Source of the DNA: an uncultured Bacteroidales bacterium
GTDB lineage: Bacteria; Bacteroidota; Bacteroidia; Bacteroidales; F082
Direction of reading: 5' to 3'
Assembly (NCBI GenBank): GCA_937896895.1
Contig: CALBNV010000061.1
Span: forward strand, 1-63,651
Length of the DNA: 63,651 nt
The translations under genes were made by a program, and so were the position numbers. Shown piece by piece: positions 44,141 through 52,951 of the stretch. Numbering within the stretch: the first letter of the stretch is position 1; every line of letters begins with the position of its first letter. A model generated the notes under the pieces. That model worked only from the letters and a program-made list of their open reading frames with translations. It was not told the origin of the DNA and ran no database searches.

Positions 44141-46873
44141 ATGAAGATTTTACTCTCACTTCCGCCGAATTTGGTCAATTCTTTCCATGAAATAACAGGA
44201 TTGACGAAGGAAGAATATTTCTGCACCTCCGACCCGACAGGCCACCGCATCGGCTCCGGCGGCGGATCCACGTGGCTGCTTGAAAAGTTCCCGTTTGACG
44301 ACAAGAAAATCCTCATCCACGCCGGCGGCGAGTCGAGGAGGCTGCCGTCGTATTCCACTTCAGGCAAAATCCTGACCCCGATTCCGGTGTTTCGCTGGGG
44401 TCGCGGACAGAAGATCAGCCAAGACCTGCTCTCGCTGCAACTGCCTCTCTACAAGAAGATTATGGAGAATACACCAGCCACCGTCAACACTCTGATCGCC
44501 AGCGGCGACGTCTTCATCCGCACCGACGGGCAGCCGCAGGAAGTGCCTGAAGCCGACGTGATTTGCTACGGCGTGTGGGTCGATCCGTCAATAGCAAAAA
44601 ACCACGGCGTCTTCGCAATGCGCCGCGACAACCCGACGGAACTCGACAAGATGCTTCAGAAACCGTCGCTCGAACAGATCGACGAACTCGTCAAGACCCA
44701 CGTCTATATGATGGACATCGGGCTGTGGCTGCTGAGCGACAAGGCCGTGGCGATGCTCGCAAAACGCTCGAAGGACGAAAACGGAAACATAAGATACTAC
44801 GACCTCTACTCCGACTTCGGACGCTGCCTCGGAAACAACCCCGAACTGAAAGACACAGAACTCAACACCCTGACCGTCAAGATAATGCTGCTCGATGGCG
44901 GCGAGTTCTACCATTACGGCACAAGCCGCGAACTCGTGTCGTCAACACTCGCCGTGCAGAACCTCGTCAACGACCAGAACAAGATTTATCATCATAAGGT
45001 GAAGCCGCATCCGGCTATTTTCACGCAAAACTGCGTCACGGAGATACAGTTCACCTCTGAAAACTCCGACATCTGGATTGAAAACAGCTGCGTGAGCAAG
45101 GGCTGGAAGATTACAAACAAGAACATCATCACCGGCGTGCCTGAAAATCAATGGGATGTGACGTTGAACCCGGGCGACTGCCTCGACATCATCCCGATTG
45201 GCGAGAGGTCGTTTGCGGTCCGTCCGTATGATTTCAACGAGCCTTTCAAATATGTCAATGTGGCTGAAGGAATCGACCCGTTCAAGGCGGCGGTGTTCCC
45301 TGTCTTCGACGACATCGGGGAAATGGGTGAATACGTGAAAAGCGTCTTTGACATCGAAAACCCAAAACTTCACTCTTCACTCTTAAAACTTCACACTGAA
45401 TATATTTCCGCAGAGGAAATCTTGAACAAGGCCAACCTCAAGAGGCTGTTTGCGCAGCGTGAGGCGTTCATGCGCATGAACCTGCCGGTGCTTGAGAGAA
45501 ATCACGGCAGAAGCGTTTTCTACAGTCTTGATTTGGATGATGTAGCATCGAAATATGTGAGGTTCGGCATCGATTCACCCGCCGAACTCACAGAAAACGA
45601 AGATGTTATGAAGAGGATTCATAACAGCAGTCTTCGTGCCAGGATCAATCAGCATAAAGGCGTGGATTTCAAGGCGGAGGAATCGAAGGCGTTCGGTCTT
45701 CTTCAGGAAGGCCTTACAGCTTCGGCTCGCTGCGACCTACAGATGCCGCGGTGTGACGTCTATTCCGACCAGATCGTGTGGAGCCGTTCGCCGGTGCGCA
45801 TCGACCTCGCCGGCGGCTGGACCGACACGCCGCCATACTGTCTCATGGAAGGCGGCTCGGTGGTCAACATCGCCATCGAACTCAACGGACAACAGCCGAT
45901 ACAGGTTTACGTAAAACCATCGGATGAATTTCATATAGTATTGAGGTCCATCGACTTGGGCGCGAGAGAAGATGTCACCACGTTTGATGAACTCGGCGAT
46001 TTCAAGAAAGTAGGCTCGCCGTTCAGCATCCCGAAGGCGGCTTTGGCACTTGCAGGCTTCATGCCGTGTTTCTGCCAGAAAAAATACAAAACACTGGAGC
46101 AGCAACTCCGCGATTTCGGCTGTGGCATGGAGATAACTCTTCTGTCCGCGATTCCAGCTGGCAGCGGCCTCGGAACCTCATCGGTGCTCTCGGCGACAGT
46201 CCTTGCAGCCATCTCCGACTTCTGCAAACTCGGCTGGGACAAGACCGTCATCTGCAACAAGACATTGATATTGGAGCAGTTGCTCACCACCGGCGGCGGC
46301 TGGCAAGACCAATACGGCGGCGTGTTCCACGGAGCGAAACTACTTGAGACGAAGCCCGGCTTTGAACAGACTCCCGTAGTTAAATGGCTGCCCGACTACA
46401 TCTTCACGAAGCCGGAATATAAACCGTGCCACCTTTTATATTATACGGGAATCACCCGCACGGCAAAAAACATTCTTTCCGAAATCGTCAGGAAGATGTT
46501 CCTCAACGAGACTGACCATCTGGCACTTCTCGCCGACATGAAACATCACGCCGAAGAGATTTTTAATATAATACAATGTAATGATTATCAAGGTTATGGT
46601 AAGATGATAGCAAAGACGTGGAGTCAGAACAAACGTCTCGACAGCGGCACAAACCCACCAGCGGTTGAGGAGATTTTAAAGAAAATCGATGATTACTGTC
46701 TCGGTTACAAACTCCCCGGAGCCGGCGGCGGCGGCTTCATCTACATGGTGGCGAAAGACGATGTCGCGGCGGCGCAAATCAAGAAAGTGCTGACAGAAAA
46801 CCCCGCCAACAACAAGGCGCGGTTTGTCGAGATGTCGCTTTCCGAAACGGGACTGCAAACCACGAGAAGCTAA
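44141..46873 (+). CDS. fkp: Bifunctional L-fucokinase / GDP-L-fucose pyrophosphorylase
   Basis: Fkp turns free L-fucose into fucose 1-phosphate and then GDP-L-fucose, the donor for fucosylated surface glycans. The 910 residues begin with the pyrophosphorylase domain (GSGGGSTWLLEKF, then HAGGESRRLPSYSTSGK) and end with a GHMP kinase (RIDLAGGWTDTPPYCLMEGG near 556; SAIPAGSGLGTSSVLSATVL near 674; KLPGAGGGGFIYMV). The length is close to the ~950 residues of the Bacteroides fragilis enzyme. The ATG at 44141 starts MKILLSLPP; the TTG six bases upstream is less likely. Residues ~408-418 (PKLHSSLLKLH) come from an inserted intergenic-type repeat between the domains. Confidence 0.95.
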   Translation: MKILLSLPPNLVNSFHEITGLTKEEYFCTSDPTGHRIGSGGGSTWLLEKFPFDDKKILIHAGGESRRLPSYSTSGKILTPIPVFRWGRGQKISQDLLSLQLPLYKKIMENTPATVNTLIASGDVFIRTDGQPQEVPEADVICYGVWVDPSIAKNHGVFAMRRDNPTELDKMLQKPSLEQIDELVKTHVYMMDIGLWLLSDKAVAMLAKRSKDENGNIRYYDLYSDFGRCLGNNPELKDTELNTLTVKIMLLDGGEFYHYGTSRELVSSTLAVQNLVNDQNKIYHHKVKPHPAIFTQNCVTEIQFTSENSDIWIENSCVSKGWKITNKNIITGVPENQWDVTLNPGDCLDIIPIGERSFAVRPYDFNEPFKYVNVAEGIDPFKAAVFPVFDDIGEMGEYVKSVFDIENPKLHSSLLKLHTEYISAEEILNKANLKRLFAQREAFMRMNLPVLERNHGRSVFYSLDLDDVASKYVRFGIDSPAELTENEDVMKRIHNSSLRARINQHKGVDFKAEESKAFGLLQEGLTASARCDLQMPRCDVYSDQIVWSRSPVRIDLAGGWTDTPPYCLMEGGSVVNIAIELNGQQPIQVYVKPSDEFHIVLRSIDLGAREDVTTFDELGDFKKVGSPFSIPKAALALAGFMPCFCQKKYKTLEQQLRDFGCGMEITLLSAIPAGSGLGTSSVLSATVLAAISDFCKLGWDKTVICNKTLILEQLLTTGGGWQDQYGGVFHGAKLLETKPGFEQTPVVKWLPDYIFTKPEYKPCHLLYYTGITRTAKNILSEIVRKMFLNETDHLALLADMKHHAEEIFNIIQCNDYQGYGKMIAKTWSQNKRLDSGTNPPAVEEILKKIDDYCLGYKLPGAGGGGFIYMVAKDDVAAAQIKKVLTENPANNKARFVEMSLSETGLQTTRS
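45364..45394. repeat. ACTTCACTCTTCACTCTTAAAACTTC repeat inside fkp
   Basis: AAAACTTCACTCTTCACTCT followed by TAAAACTTCAC is the same word family as the intergenic copies at 2380-2408 and 33664-33698, and shares AAAACTTCACTCTT exactly with the latter. It is read in frame without a stop. Confidence 0.7.
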
Positions 46874-46892
46874 AAAAGGTGAAAAGGTGAAA

Positions 46893-46950
46893 AGGGAAAC
46901 AGGTGATTAGGTGAGCAGGGAAATAGGTGATTAGGTGGAAAGGGAAACAG
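46893..46950. repeat. 24-bp tandem repeat (AGGGAAAYAGGTGATTAGGTG)
   Basis: Units begin at 46893, 46917 and 46941 with a period of exactly 24 bp: two and a half copies of AGGGAAACAGGTGATTAGGT and variants. Shorter GGTGAAAA units precede them from 46878. It fills the 102-bp gap between fkp and the mutarotase gene. Confidence 0.85.
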
Positions 46951-46975
46951 AAAAAACTTGTGTTAAATTAATAAT

Positions 46976-47353
46976 ATGACAGGCTATAAATCAAAGCGTT
47001 ACGATTTTCCGACGGTGCATTACTGCCGCACGTTGGAGTTGCGTGACAACCCGGAACTGATAAAAGAATACCGTCGCCGTCACGAGAAAGGCAACGTATG
47101 GCAGGAGATCATCGACGGCATCAGGCAGGTCGGGATTCTTGAGATGGAGATTTACATACTCGGGACGCGTCTTTTCATGATTGTCGAGACGCCCGCCGAC
47201 CTCGACCTCGACGCCGCGATGGACAAGCTCGCCACATTGCCGCGTCAGGCGGAGTGGGAGGCGTATATGTCGGAATTACAAGACACTTCCGCCGACGCCA
47301 CATCCGACGAGAAATGGCAGATGATGGAGAGGATGTTTTATCTGTACGATTAG
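46976..47353 (+). CDS. L-rhamnose/L-fucose mutarotase family protein (RhaM-like)
   Basis: The 125-residue protein belongs to the RhaM (DUF718) dimeric alpha/beta-barrel family. Its core is RTLELRDNPELIKEYRRRHE followed by a WQEIIDGIRQVGILEMEIY block and LFMIVETPADLD, the usual RhaM signatures. Such enzymes interconvert alpha and beta anomers of L-rhamnose or L-fucose. Directly after fkp, L-fucose is the more likely substrate, supplying the beta-anomer that the kinase uses. It is longer than the ~104-residue E. coli enzyme because of a C-terminal extension. It precedes the dehydratase gene by 3 bp. Confidence 0.88.
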   Translation: MTGYKSKRYDFPTVHYCRTLELRDNPELIKEYRRRHEKGNVWQEIIDGIRQVGILEMEIYILGTRLFMIVETPADLDLDAAMDKLATLPRQAEWEAYMSELQDTSADATSDEKWQMMERMFYLYD

Positions 47354-47356
47354 AAT

Positions 47357-48565
47357 ATGTTTGACAAATTGCAATTCATATCCGACTCGGTGACTTTCAG
47401 GAGAGAGAGTATGTTCCTCGCCGACATCAAGGCCAATGAGACGAAACTTCATGCTGAAATAGAAGGCAGAAGTGTATGTGTTATCGGTGGTGCCGGCTCA
47501 ATCGGTTCGTCGTTCATAAAGGCGATATTGCCGTTCAGACCGTCGAAGCTTGTTGTCATCGACTTGAACGAGAACGGTTTGGCTGAACTGACACGTGATC
47601 TGCGTTCAACGTACGGGATGTTTGTTCCGGAAGAATACAGGGCATACACGCTGAATTTCGCCGACCCGATTTTTGAGCGTATTTTCCGCGAGGAGAAGGG
47701 CTTCGACATCGTGGCTAATTTCTCCGCGCATAAGCATGTCAGGAGCGAAAAAGACAGATATTCTGTACAGGCACTGATAGAGAACAACGACATTAAAGCC
47801 AAGAAACTGCTTGATTTACTGGCTGTTTATCCACCGAGACATTTTTTCTGTGTCTCAACCGACAAGGCGGCGAACCCCGTCAACATCATGGGTGCGAGCA
47901 AGCGGGTTATGGAAGACATGATCATGGCTTACACGTCGAAGTTCAAGGTCACAACGGCGCGTTTTGCCAACGTGGCGTTCTCCAATGGGTCGCTGCCCGA
48001 CGGCTGGATAAACCGTCTCGACAAAAAACAACCACTCGCCGCTCCTGACGATGTGAAACGCTATTTCGTGTCTCCGGAAGAAAGCGGACAGATCTGCATG
48101 TTGGCATGCATCCTCGGAAACAACGGTGAGATATTCTTCCCGAAACTCGGAGAAGAACAAATGCTCAAGTTCTCGAGTATATGCGATGATTTCCTGAAAG
48201 CCGAAGGACTTCAGAAAATAGAGTTCCAGACAGATGAGGAGGCAAAGAAGTTCGCGTTCTCGATGCCGTCCGGAAGCGGGAAATACCCTGTCGTCTATTT
48301 CAAAAGCGACACCACAGGTGAAAAAGCATACGAAGAGTTCTTCGTCCCGGGCGAGAAACTCGACATGGACCGTTTTGTCAGTCTCGGTGTCATCACGGAA
48401 GTGAAAAAACGCCCGATGAGAGAAGTGGAATTGTTTTTCAATGAATTGGAAGATATTTTCGCCAGACATGATTTCACCAAAGAAGACGTGGTGACGGCGA
48501 TGAAGGAGTTCATCCCTAATTTCGAGCACGAAGAAAAAGGTAGGAATTTGGACCAAAAAATGTGA
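47357..48565 (+). CDS. Soluble CapD/PglF-like nucleotide-sugar 4,6-dehydratase
   Basis: A 402-residue short-chain dehydrogenase lacking membrane segments. It has the NAD loop VIGGAGSIGSSFIKAI (about 41), ANFSAHKHVRSEKD, and the catalytic STDKAANPVNIMGASKR (about 170-186) with Met in place of Tyr, as in FlaA1/PglF/CapD dehydratases. The C-terminal ~120 residues are unlike standard FlaA1. It probably turns a UDP- or GDP-linked GlcNAc into the 4-keto-6-deoxy sugar, which the next gene's aminotransferase would aminate. It is the first gene of a seven-gene cassette (47357-53998). Confidence 0.88.
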   Translation: MFDKLQFISDSVTFRRESMFLADIKANETKLHAEIEGRSVCVIGGAGSIGSSFIKAILPFRPSKLVVIDLNENGLAELTRDLRSTYGMFVPEEYRAYTLNFADPIFERIFREEKGFDIVANFSAHKHVRSEKDRYSVQALIENNDIKAKKLLDLLAVYPPRHFFCVSTDKAANPVNIMGASKRVMEDMIMAYTSKFKVTTARFANVAFSNGSLPDGWINRLDKKQPLAAPDDVKRYFVSPEESGQICMLACILGNNGEIFFPKLGEEQMLKFSSICDDFLKAEGLQKIEFQTDEEAKKFAFSMPSGSGKYPVVYFKSDTTGEKAYEEFFVPGEKLDMDRFVSLGVITEVKKRPMREVELFFNELEDIFARHDFTKEDVVTAMKEFIPNFEHEEKGRNLDQKM

Positions 48566-48571
48566 CATAAA

Positions 48572-49702
48572 ATGTACAAAATCCCTTTATTTAAGCTTAA
48601 TTTTGACGAGAAGGAGGCGAAAGCCGCTTTCGACACCATAAATTCTGGTTGGATTTCCACGGGCCCGAAATGCGAGGAGCTGGAGAAGATGTTCATGGAG
48701 ATGTTTGATGTGAGATATGCGGTCGCGGTGACAAACTGCACCGACTCGCTGCATCTCGCCTGCATGTTGTGTGGACTCGGTCATGGCGACGAGGTGCTTT
48801 GCCCATCGTTGACTTTCGCGGCGTCGGTGAATTGCATAAGATACGTCGGTGCGACACCGGTGTTTTGCGACATCGTCGGCCCAGAGCACCTGAATATCAA
48901 CCCGGAGGAGATAGAGAAGAAAATCACTCGGCGGACAAAGGCGATTGTCGTAGTTCACATGGCCGGTTTCCCGGCGAAGATGGATGAGATTATGGCCATT
49001 GCGCACAAATATAATATCAAGGTCATTGAAGACGCCTGCCACGGCCCGTTGTCGGAATACAGAGGCCGGAAACTCGGCACCATAGGTGATGTGGCGTCAT
49101 TCAGTTTTTTCTCGAATAAAAACATCAGCACCGGCGAAGGCGGAATGTTAATCACTAATAATGAAGAGTTTGCACGTCGCGCACGACTGCTGCGGTCACA
49201 CGGTATGACCACCATGTCGTACCAACGTGCCGGCGGTCACGCCACCTCTTACGACATCGTAGAGCTTGGGTACAACTTCCGTCTGGATGACATCCGCGCT
49301 TCCATCGCCATCGAGCAGATGAAGAAACTGCCCCGCGATTTGGAGAGGCGTATCGCTGTGAGAAACAGATACTTAAAAAGACTCGCCTCGGTGAAAGGAG
49401 TCATCGTGCCTTTCGCCGACAACACCGAATTCGTGTCAAACTATATAATGCCCGTCGTACTTGCCGGCTCTAACAAAGAACGCCGTGATGCAATCCGCGA
49501 TAAAATGCACGCTGCCGGAGTCCAAACAAGCGTGCATTATCCCGCAATTCACAGATTCTCAATATATAAAGACTTCAATATCTCGTTGCCGATGACAGAA
49601 TATGTCACCGATAACGAAATCACGCTGCCGATGTACGCATCGCTGACCGATGAAGAAGTCGATTTTATTGTCGAAGCACTCAATGAAGCTATCAATGGAT
49701 AA
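48572..49702 (+). CDS. DegT/DnrJ/EryC1/StrS nucleotide-sugar aminotransferase
   Basis: A 376-residue PLP enzyme that adds an amino group to a keto-sugar nucleotide, using Glu or Gln as donor. Features: ISTGPKCEELE, NCTDSLHLACMLCGLGHGDE, the PLP aspartate in VIEDACHGP, the Schiff-base lysine Lys183 in FFSNKNISTGEGGM, and YNFRLDDIRASIAIEQM. In context it would act at C4 of the dehydratase product, as PglE and LegC do. The downstream ATP-grasp gene starts inside it (8-bp overlap). Confidence 0.93.
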   Translation: MYKIPLFKLNFDEKEAKAAFDTINSGWISTGPKCEELEKMFMEMFDVRYAVAVTNCTDSLHLACMLCGLGHGDEVLCPSLTFAASVNCIRYVGATPVFCDIVGPEHLNINPEEIEKKITRRTKAIVVVHMAGFPAKMDEIMAIAHKYNIKVIEDACHGPLSEYRGRKLGTIGDVASFSFFSNKNISTGEGGMLITNNEEFARRARLLRSHGMTTMSYQRAGGHATSYDIVELGYNFRLDDIRASIAIEQMKKLPRDLERRIAVRNRYLKRLASVKGVIVPFADNTEFVSNYIMPVVLAGSNKERRDAIRDKMHAAGVQTSVHYPAIHRFSIYKDFNISLPMTEYVTDNEITLPMYASLTDEEVDFIVEALNEAING

Positions 49703-50909
49703 GAAATCAATACTTGTCTTTGGACTCGGATTCTTGCAGAAATCGTTGATTTCCAGATGTAAAGCCAAAGGGCTGTTCACTGTCGGCATAGACCCGTGTC
49801 CAGATGCCGTTTGCAAAGACGATGTTGATGTGTTTGAGATAGTAGGCGGACAGGATTACGAGAAGACTCTCGAGGTGGCAAGAAGATACAATGTGTCGGG
49901 CGTCATCACTACCGCCACTGACAAGCCTCTTGTGATGATGGCGAGGGTGGCCGAGACGTTGAAGCTGCCGTTTTTCTCGGTTGAGACAGCATTATGGTCA
50001 ACTGACAAATACCTGATGAAGCAGCGTTTCATAGAAGGCGGCGTGCCATGCGCTAAAGGTTTCATTATCAGTTCACCGGAGGAGTTTAAAAACATGAAAG
50101 AATCTCAGCTGACGTTTCCGGTTATTGTGAAACCACGTGACAACTCCGGTTCTCGTGGCGTCATTTTCTGTAAAGATGAAAACGAACTGCGCAAAGCTTT
50201 CGCCGAATCAATGGAATATACCATGAAGACAAGCGTCTTGGTGGAGGAGTTTGTTGATGGTCAGGAATATAGCATCGAAAGCATACATTACAACGGACGA
50301 TCGGAGGTGATACAGTTCACCGAAAAACGAACCACGGAGTTCCCGTATAACGTGGAACTCGGACATATCCAGCCAGCAAATATCTCTGAAGATAACAAAA
50401 ACAAAATCAGAGAGATAGTTGAAAAAATAGCTAAAGCGTTGAATTTCAACAACTGCGGCTCTCATACCGAACTTAAAATCGGAAGTCGTGGCATAGTTGT
50501 CATAGAAACAAGCCCGCGGTTCGGAGGCGATTTCATCACCTCAACACTCGTACCCCTCTCAACTGGCATCAATATTGATGATGTCCTTATTGAAATTTCT
50601 ATAGGCAACAGTCTGAATATAAGTGACTTGAAACCCAAATACAACAGATTCTCGGAGGTGGTTTTCCTTAATCTTCCGGAAGGGAGGATTACGAAAATCG
50701 GTAATCTTGATGACCTGAAAGATATAGATGGACTGCATTTCTATCATTTTGGGCTGAAAGAAGGCGACGTCATCCCGAAAATCAAGAACAGCCTCGACAG
50801 ATATGGTGATGCGGCGTTTGTCGCGGATGACAGGGATTTCTTGGATAAGAGTGTTAAATTGTTCAATCAAATAATTGATAAGCAAATAGATATAGAAAAA
50901 TTAGTATAA
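49695..50909 (+). CDS. ATP-grasp ligase of unknown substrate
   Basis: A 404-residue ATP-grasp enzyme. Start at 49695 (MDKKSILVFGLGF), overlapping the aminotransferase stop. An N-terminal Rossmann-like domain is followed by the ATP-grasp fold: FPVIVKPRDNSGSRGVIFCK with the nucleotide-binding Lys, VLVEEFVDGQEYSIESI, and the metal-binding ETSPRFGGDFITS. Such enzymes join a carboxylate to an amine or thiol with ATP via an acyl phosphate. Here the amine could be the sugar amino group made by the previous gene, or the enzyme could activate an acid. The acid is not identifiable from sequence. Confidence 0.9.
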   Translation: MDKKSILVFGLGFLQKSLISRCKAKGLFTVGIDPCPDAVCKDDVDVFEIVGGQDYEKTLEVARRYNVSGVITTATDKPLVMMARVAETLKLPFFSVETALWSTDKYLMKQRFIEGGVPCAKGFIISSPEEFKNMKESQLTFPVIVKPRDNSGSRGVIFCKDENELRKAFAESMEYTMKTSVLVEEFVDGQEYSIESIHYNGRSEVIQFTEKRTTEFPYNVELGHIQPANISEDNKNKIREIVEKIAKALNFNNCGSHTELKIGSRGIVVIETSPRFGGDFITSTLVPLSTGINIDDVLIEISIGNSLNISDLKPKYNRFSEVVFLNLPEGRITKIGNLDDLKDIDGLHFYHFGLKEGDVIPKIKNSLDRYGDAAFVADDRDFLDKSVKLFNQIIDKQIDIEKLV

Positions 50910-50919
50910 TTATTATAAC

Positions 50920-51384
50920 ATGATACAATCAGTATTAGGTCTGTATTTCGAAGATTTTGAGGTTGGAAGCGAAATCTATCACTCACTATCAAAAACCATT
51001 TTCGAGAGTGATAATAATTTCTTCGCCTTAATGACAATGAATCATCATCCTGTGCATATCAACGGCGATTATGCGAGTCACAATCAGCATGGGAAAATCC
51101 TTGTTGTTGGCACATTGGTGTTCTCTCTCGCTGTGGGTATTACGGTTCCAGACATCAGCGGAAAAGCTGTTGCCAATCTGGATTACGAGAACATAAAACA
51201 CCTTAATCCAGTGTTTGTCGGTGACACCATTTATGTCCGCTCAAAGATACTCGACAAGCGCGAGTCGAAATCGAAGAATGACAGAGGCATCGTTTATGTT
51301 GAATCGGTAGCCTATAATCAAAGAGGAGAAGATGTACTTTCATACCGTAGGCATGTTCTTATAAAAAAGAAAGATAGTCAATGA
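50920..51384 (+). CDS. MaoC-like hotdog-fold hydratase/dehydratase
   Basis: A 154-residue hotdog-fold protein of the MaoC/(R)-hydratase type, which normally hydrates enoyl-CoA compounds. The catalytic segment reads MTMNHHPVHINGDYA, aligning with the D-x-N-P-x-H motif but with Asn in the Asp position; HILVVGTL-like strands and VFVGDTIYVRSKIL are also typical. It is closest in size to mesaconyl-CoA hydratase-like stand-alone proteins. The ATGA overlap with the CitE-like gene indicates that hydratase and lyase work together. Its presence in a glycan locus is unusual. Confidence 0.85.
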   Translation: MIQSVLGLYFEDFEVGSEIYHSLSKTIFESDNNFFALMTMNHHPVHINGDYASHNQHGKILVVGTLVFSLAVGITVPDISGKAVANLDYENIKHLNPVFVGDTIYVRSKILDKRESKSKNDRGIVYVESVAYNQRGEDVLSYRRHVLIKKKDSQ

Positions 51385-52280
51385 GTTATATGAAGGACGA
51401 AAATTATCTCATGCGCAGTTTGATGTTTGTGCCAGCGCACAATCAGAAACTGCTTGACAGTTCGGTGAGAAGGGACGCGGATGTCTTGCTGCTCGATATT
51501 GAGGATTCTGTTCCTGTCTTCGACAAACAGATGGCACGCGACAATATTAAGGAATTTGTCAGACGTGATGACTTGAACGGCAAACTGATATTTCCGCGCG
51601 TCAATGATCGAGAGAGCGGCGAGCTGCTTAAAGACCTGTATCAGTTGACAACAGATGGGGTGATGGGTTTTATGTATCCGAAAGCCACAAAAGGCGAAGA
51701 CATTTATTTCATCGGGAAACTTTTAGAAACGATAGAATACGAGAAACATATTCCAATCGGAACGTTCAAAATCATTCCGTTGATTGAGACGGCGGGAGCC
51801 ATTGTCAATATCAAGGATATTTGCAACGCCTGCTACAGAGTGATAGCCGTGGCGTTCGGTTGCGAGGATTATGTCACTGACATTCGCGGAAAACATGACT
51901 CAGAAGGACAGAGCATATTCTACGCCAGAAATGCCATCGTGAATGCGGCTCGTGAGGCTGGCGTCATCCCCATCGACACCGTTCATATCAAGGTTCATGA
52001 CCTTGAGGATTTGGAGAAGAACCTCATTTTGTCAAAGAATCTTGGTTTCGAGGGGATGCTTATTCTTAATCCGAAGGAGCTGCCACTTTGCCATAAATAT
52101 TATTCACCTTCAGATGAGGAAGTTGCGTGGGCTAAAGAGATGGTCAGTCTTACAGAAGAAGCCATCCGTGAAGGGAAAGGCGTTGCCGTCAAGGACAACA
52201 AATTCATCGGCCCTCCAATGTTGAAGATGGCCAAGAATATTTTGCATAAAAATAATACAATAACGAACAGAAAACATTGA
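51381..52280 (+). CDS. CitE/HpcH-HpaI family CoA-ester lyase-like protein
   Basis: A 299-residue TIM-barrel enzyme of the citrate lyase beta / malyl-CoA lyase family. Conserved features: MRSLMFVPAHNQKLLD, LLDIEDSVP with a metal-binding acid, IPLIETAGAIVN with the metal-binding Glu, VAFGCEDYVTDIRG and GFEGMLILNPKEL. Enzymes of this family cleave or form beta-hydroxyacyl-CoA or related esters with acetyl-CoA or glyoxylate-type partners. With the overlapping MaoC-like gene it parallels the hydratase-lyase pairs of malyl/methylmalyl-CoA chemistry. A role in making the acyl group for sugar modification is inference. Confidence 0.88.
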   Translation: MSYMKDENYLMRSLMFVPAHNQKLLDSSVRRDADVLLLDIEDSVPVFDKQMARDNIKEFVRRDDLNGKLIFPRVNDRESGELLKDLYQLTTDGVMGFMYPKATKGEDIYFIGKLLETIEYEKHIPIGTFKIIPLIETAGAIVNIKDICNACYRVIAVAFGCEDYVTDIRGKHDSEGQSIFYARNAIVNAAREAGVIPIDTVHIKVHDLEDLEKNLILSKNLGFEGMLILNPKELPLCHKYYSPSDEEVAWAKEMVSLTEEAIREGKGVAVKDNKFIGPPMLKMAKNILHKNNTITNRKH

Positions 52281-52284
52281 GTAT

Positions 52285-52950
52285 ATGAGTCAGAAAGTAG
52301 TAATCATGGGTGGTGTGGGCAATGGCACAGTCATCGCTCAAGCAATTCAGGATGCAAGCAGAAGAGGCTGCAAAGAATATGAAGTGGCTGGCTATTTCAG
52401 CGACAGGCTTGAAGTTGGGACAGACATCCAGGGCTTCCCTGTTTTGGCGAAAACGTGCCGCGAGAATGTCGAGAAATATACGTCAATGGGTTATAAATTC
52501 ATCTGGACTATTTACAGAATTGACGGTCAGACGGAACGTCTTAACCTCTTCAATGAGTTAGGTTTCTCTGAGAAGAATCTCGTGACATTCATTCATCCGT
52601 TGGCATACGTCGCCCCCGATGTCAGGGTGGAAGCTGGTGTCGTGATTATGCCGTATGCCATGATTTCTGCGGCGGCGCATATCGGGATGGGAACGTTGAT
52701 TATGACTGGCGCGACTGTGGGCCATGACACTGAAATAGGCAAGTTCAATCATATCGCGTCGCAGGCTGTTGTCGGTGCTTTCCTTCACGTTGGCGATGGT
52801 GTACATTTCGGCCTGAATTGCACGGTCCGTGAACATCTGACAATAGGTGAGAATGCGACCATTGGCATGGGTGCTGTACTTACAAAAGATGTCGGCGCTG
52901 GCGAAATATGGGTTGGAAGTCCTGCCAAGTTTTTAAGAAAAGCCGAGTGA
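52285..52950 (+). CDS. NeuD/PglD-type left-handed beta-helix acyltransferase
   Basis: A 221-residue acyltransferase with an N-terminal Rossmann-like nucleotide-sugar binding domain (VVIMGGVGNGTVIAQAI) and hexapeptide repeats from about residue 110 (VRVEAGVVIMPYAMISAAAH; IGMGTLIMTGATVGHDTEIG) ending in GSPAKFLRK. This is the NeuD/PglD domain plan: PglD N-acetylates UDP-4-amino sugars. It may transfer acetyl, or the special acyl group from the neighbouring CoA-chemistry genes, to the 4-amino group. It lies 4 bp after the CitE-like gene and 1 bp before the nucleotidyltransferase gene. Confidence 0.9.
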   Translation: MSQKVVIMGGVGNGTVIAQAIQDASRRGCKEYEVAGYFSDRLEVGTDIQGFPVLAKTCRENVEKYTSMGYKFIWTIYRIDGQTERLNLFNELGFSEKNLVTFIHPLAYVAPDVRVEAGVVIMPYAMISAAAHIGMGTLIMTGATVGHDTEIGKFNHIASQAVVGAFLHVGDGVHFGLNCTVREHLTIGENATIGMGAVLTKDVGAGEIWVGSPAKFLRKAE

Positions 52951-52951
52951 A

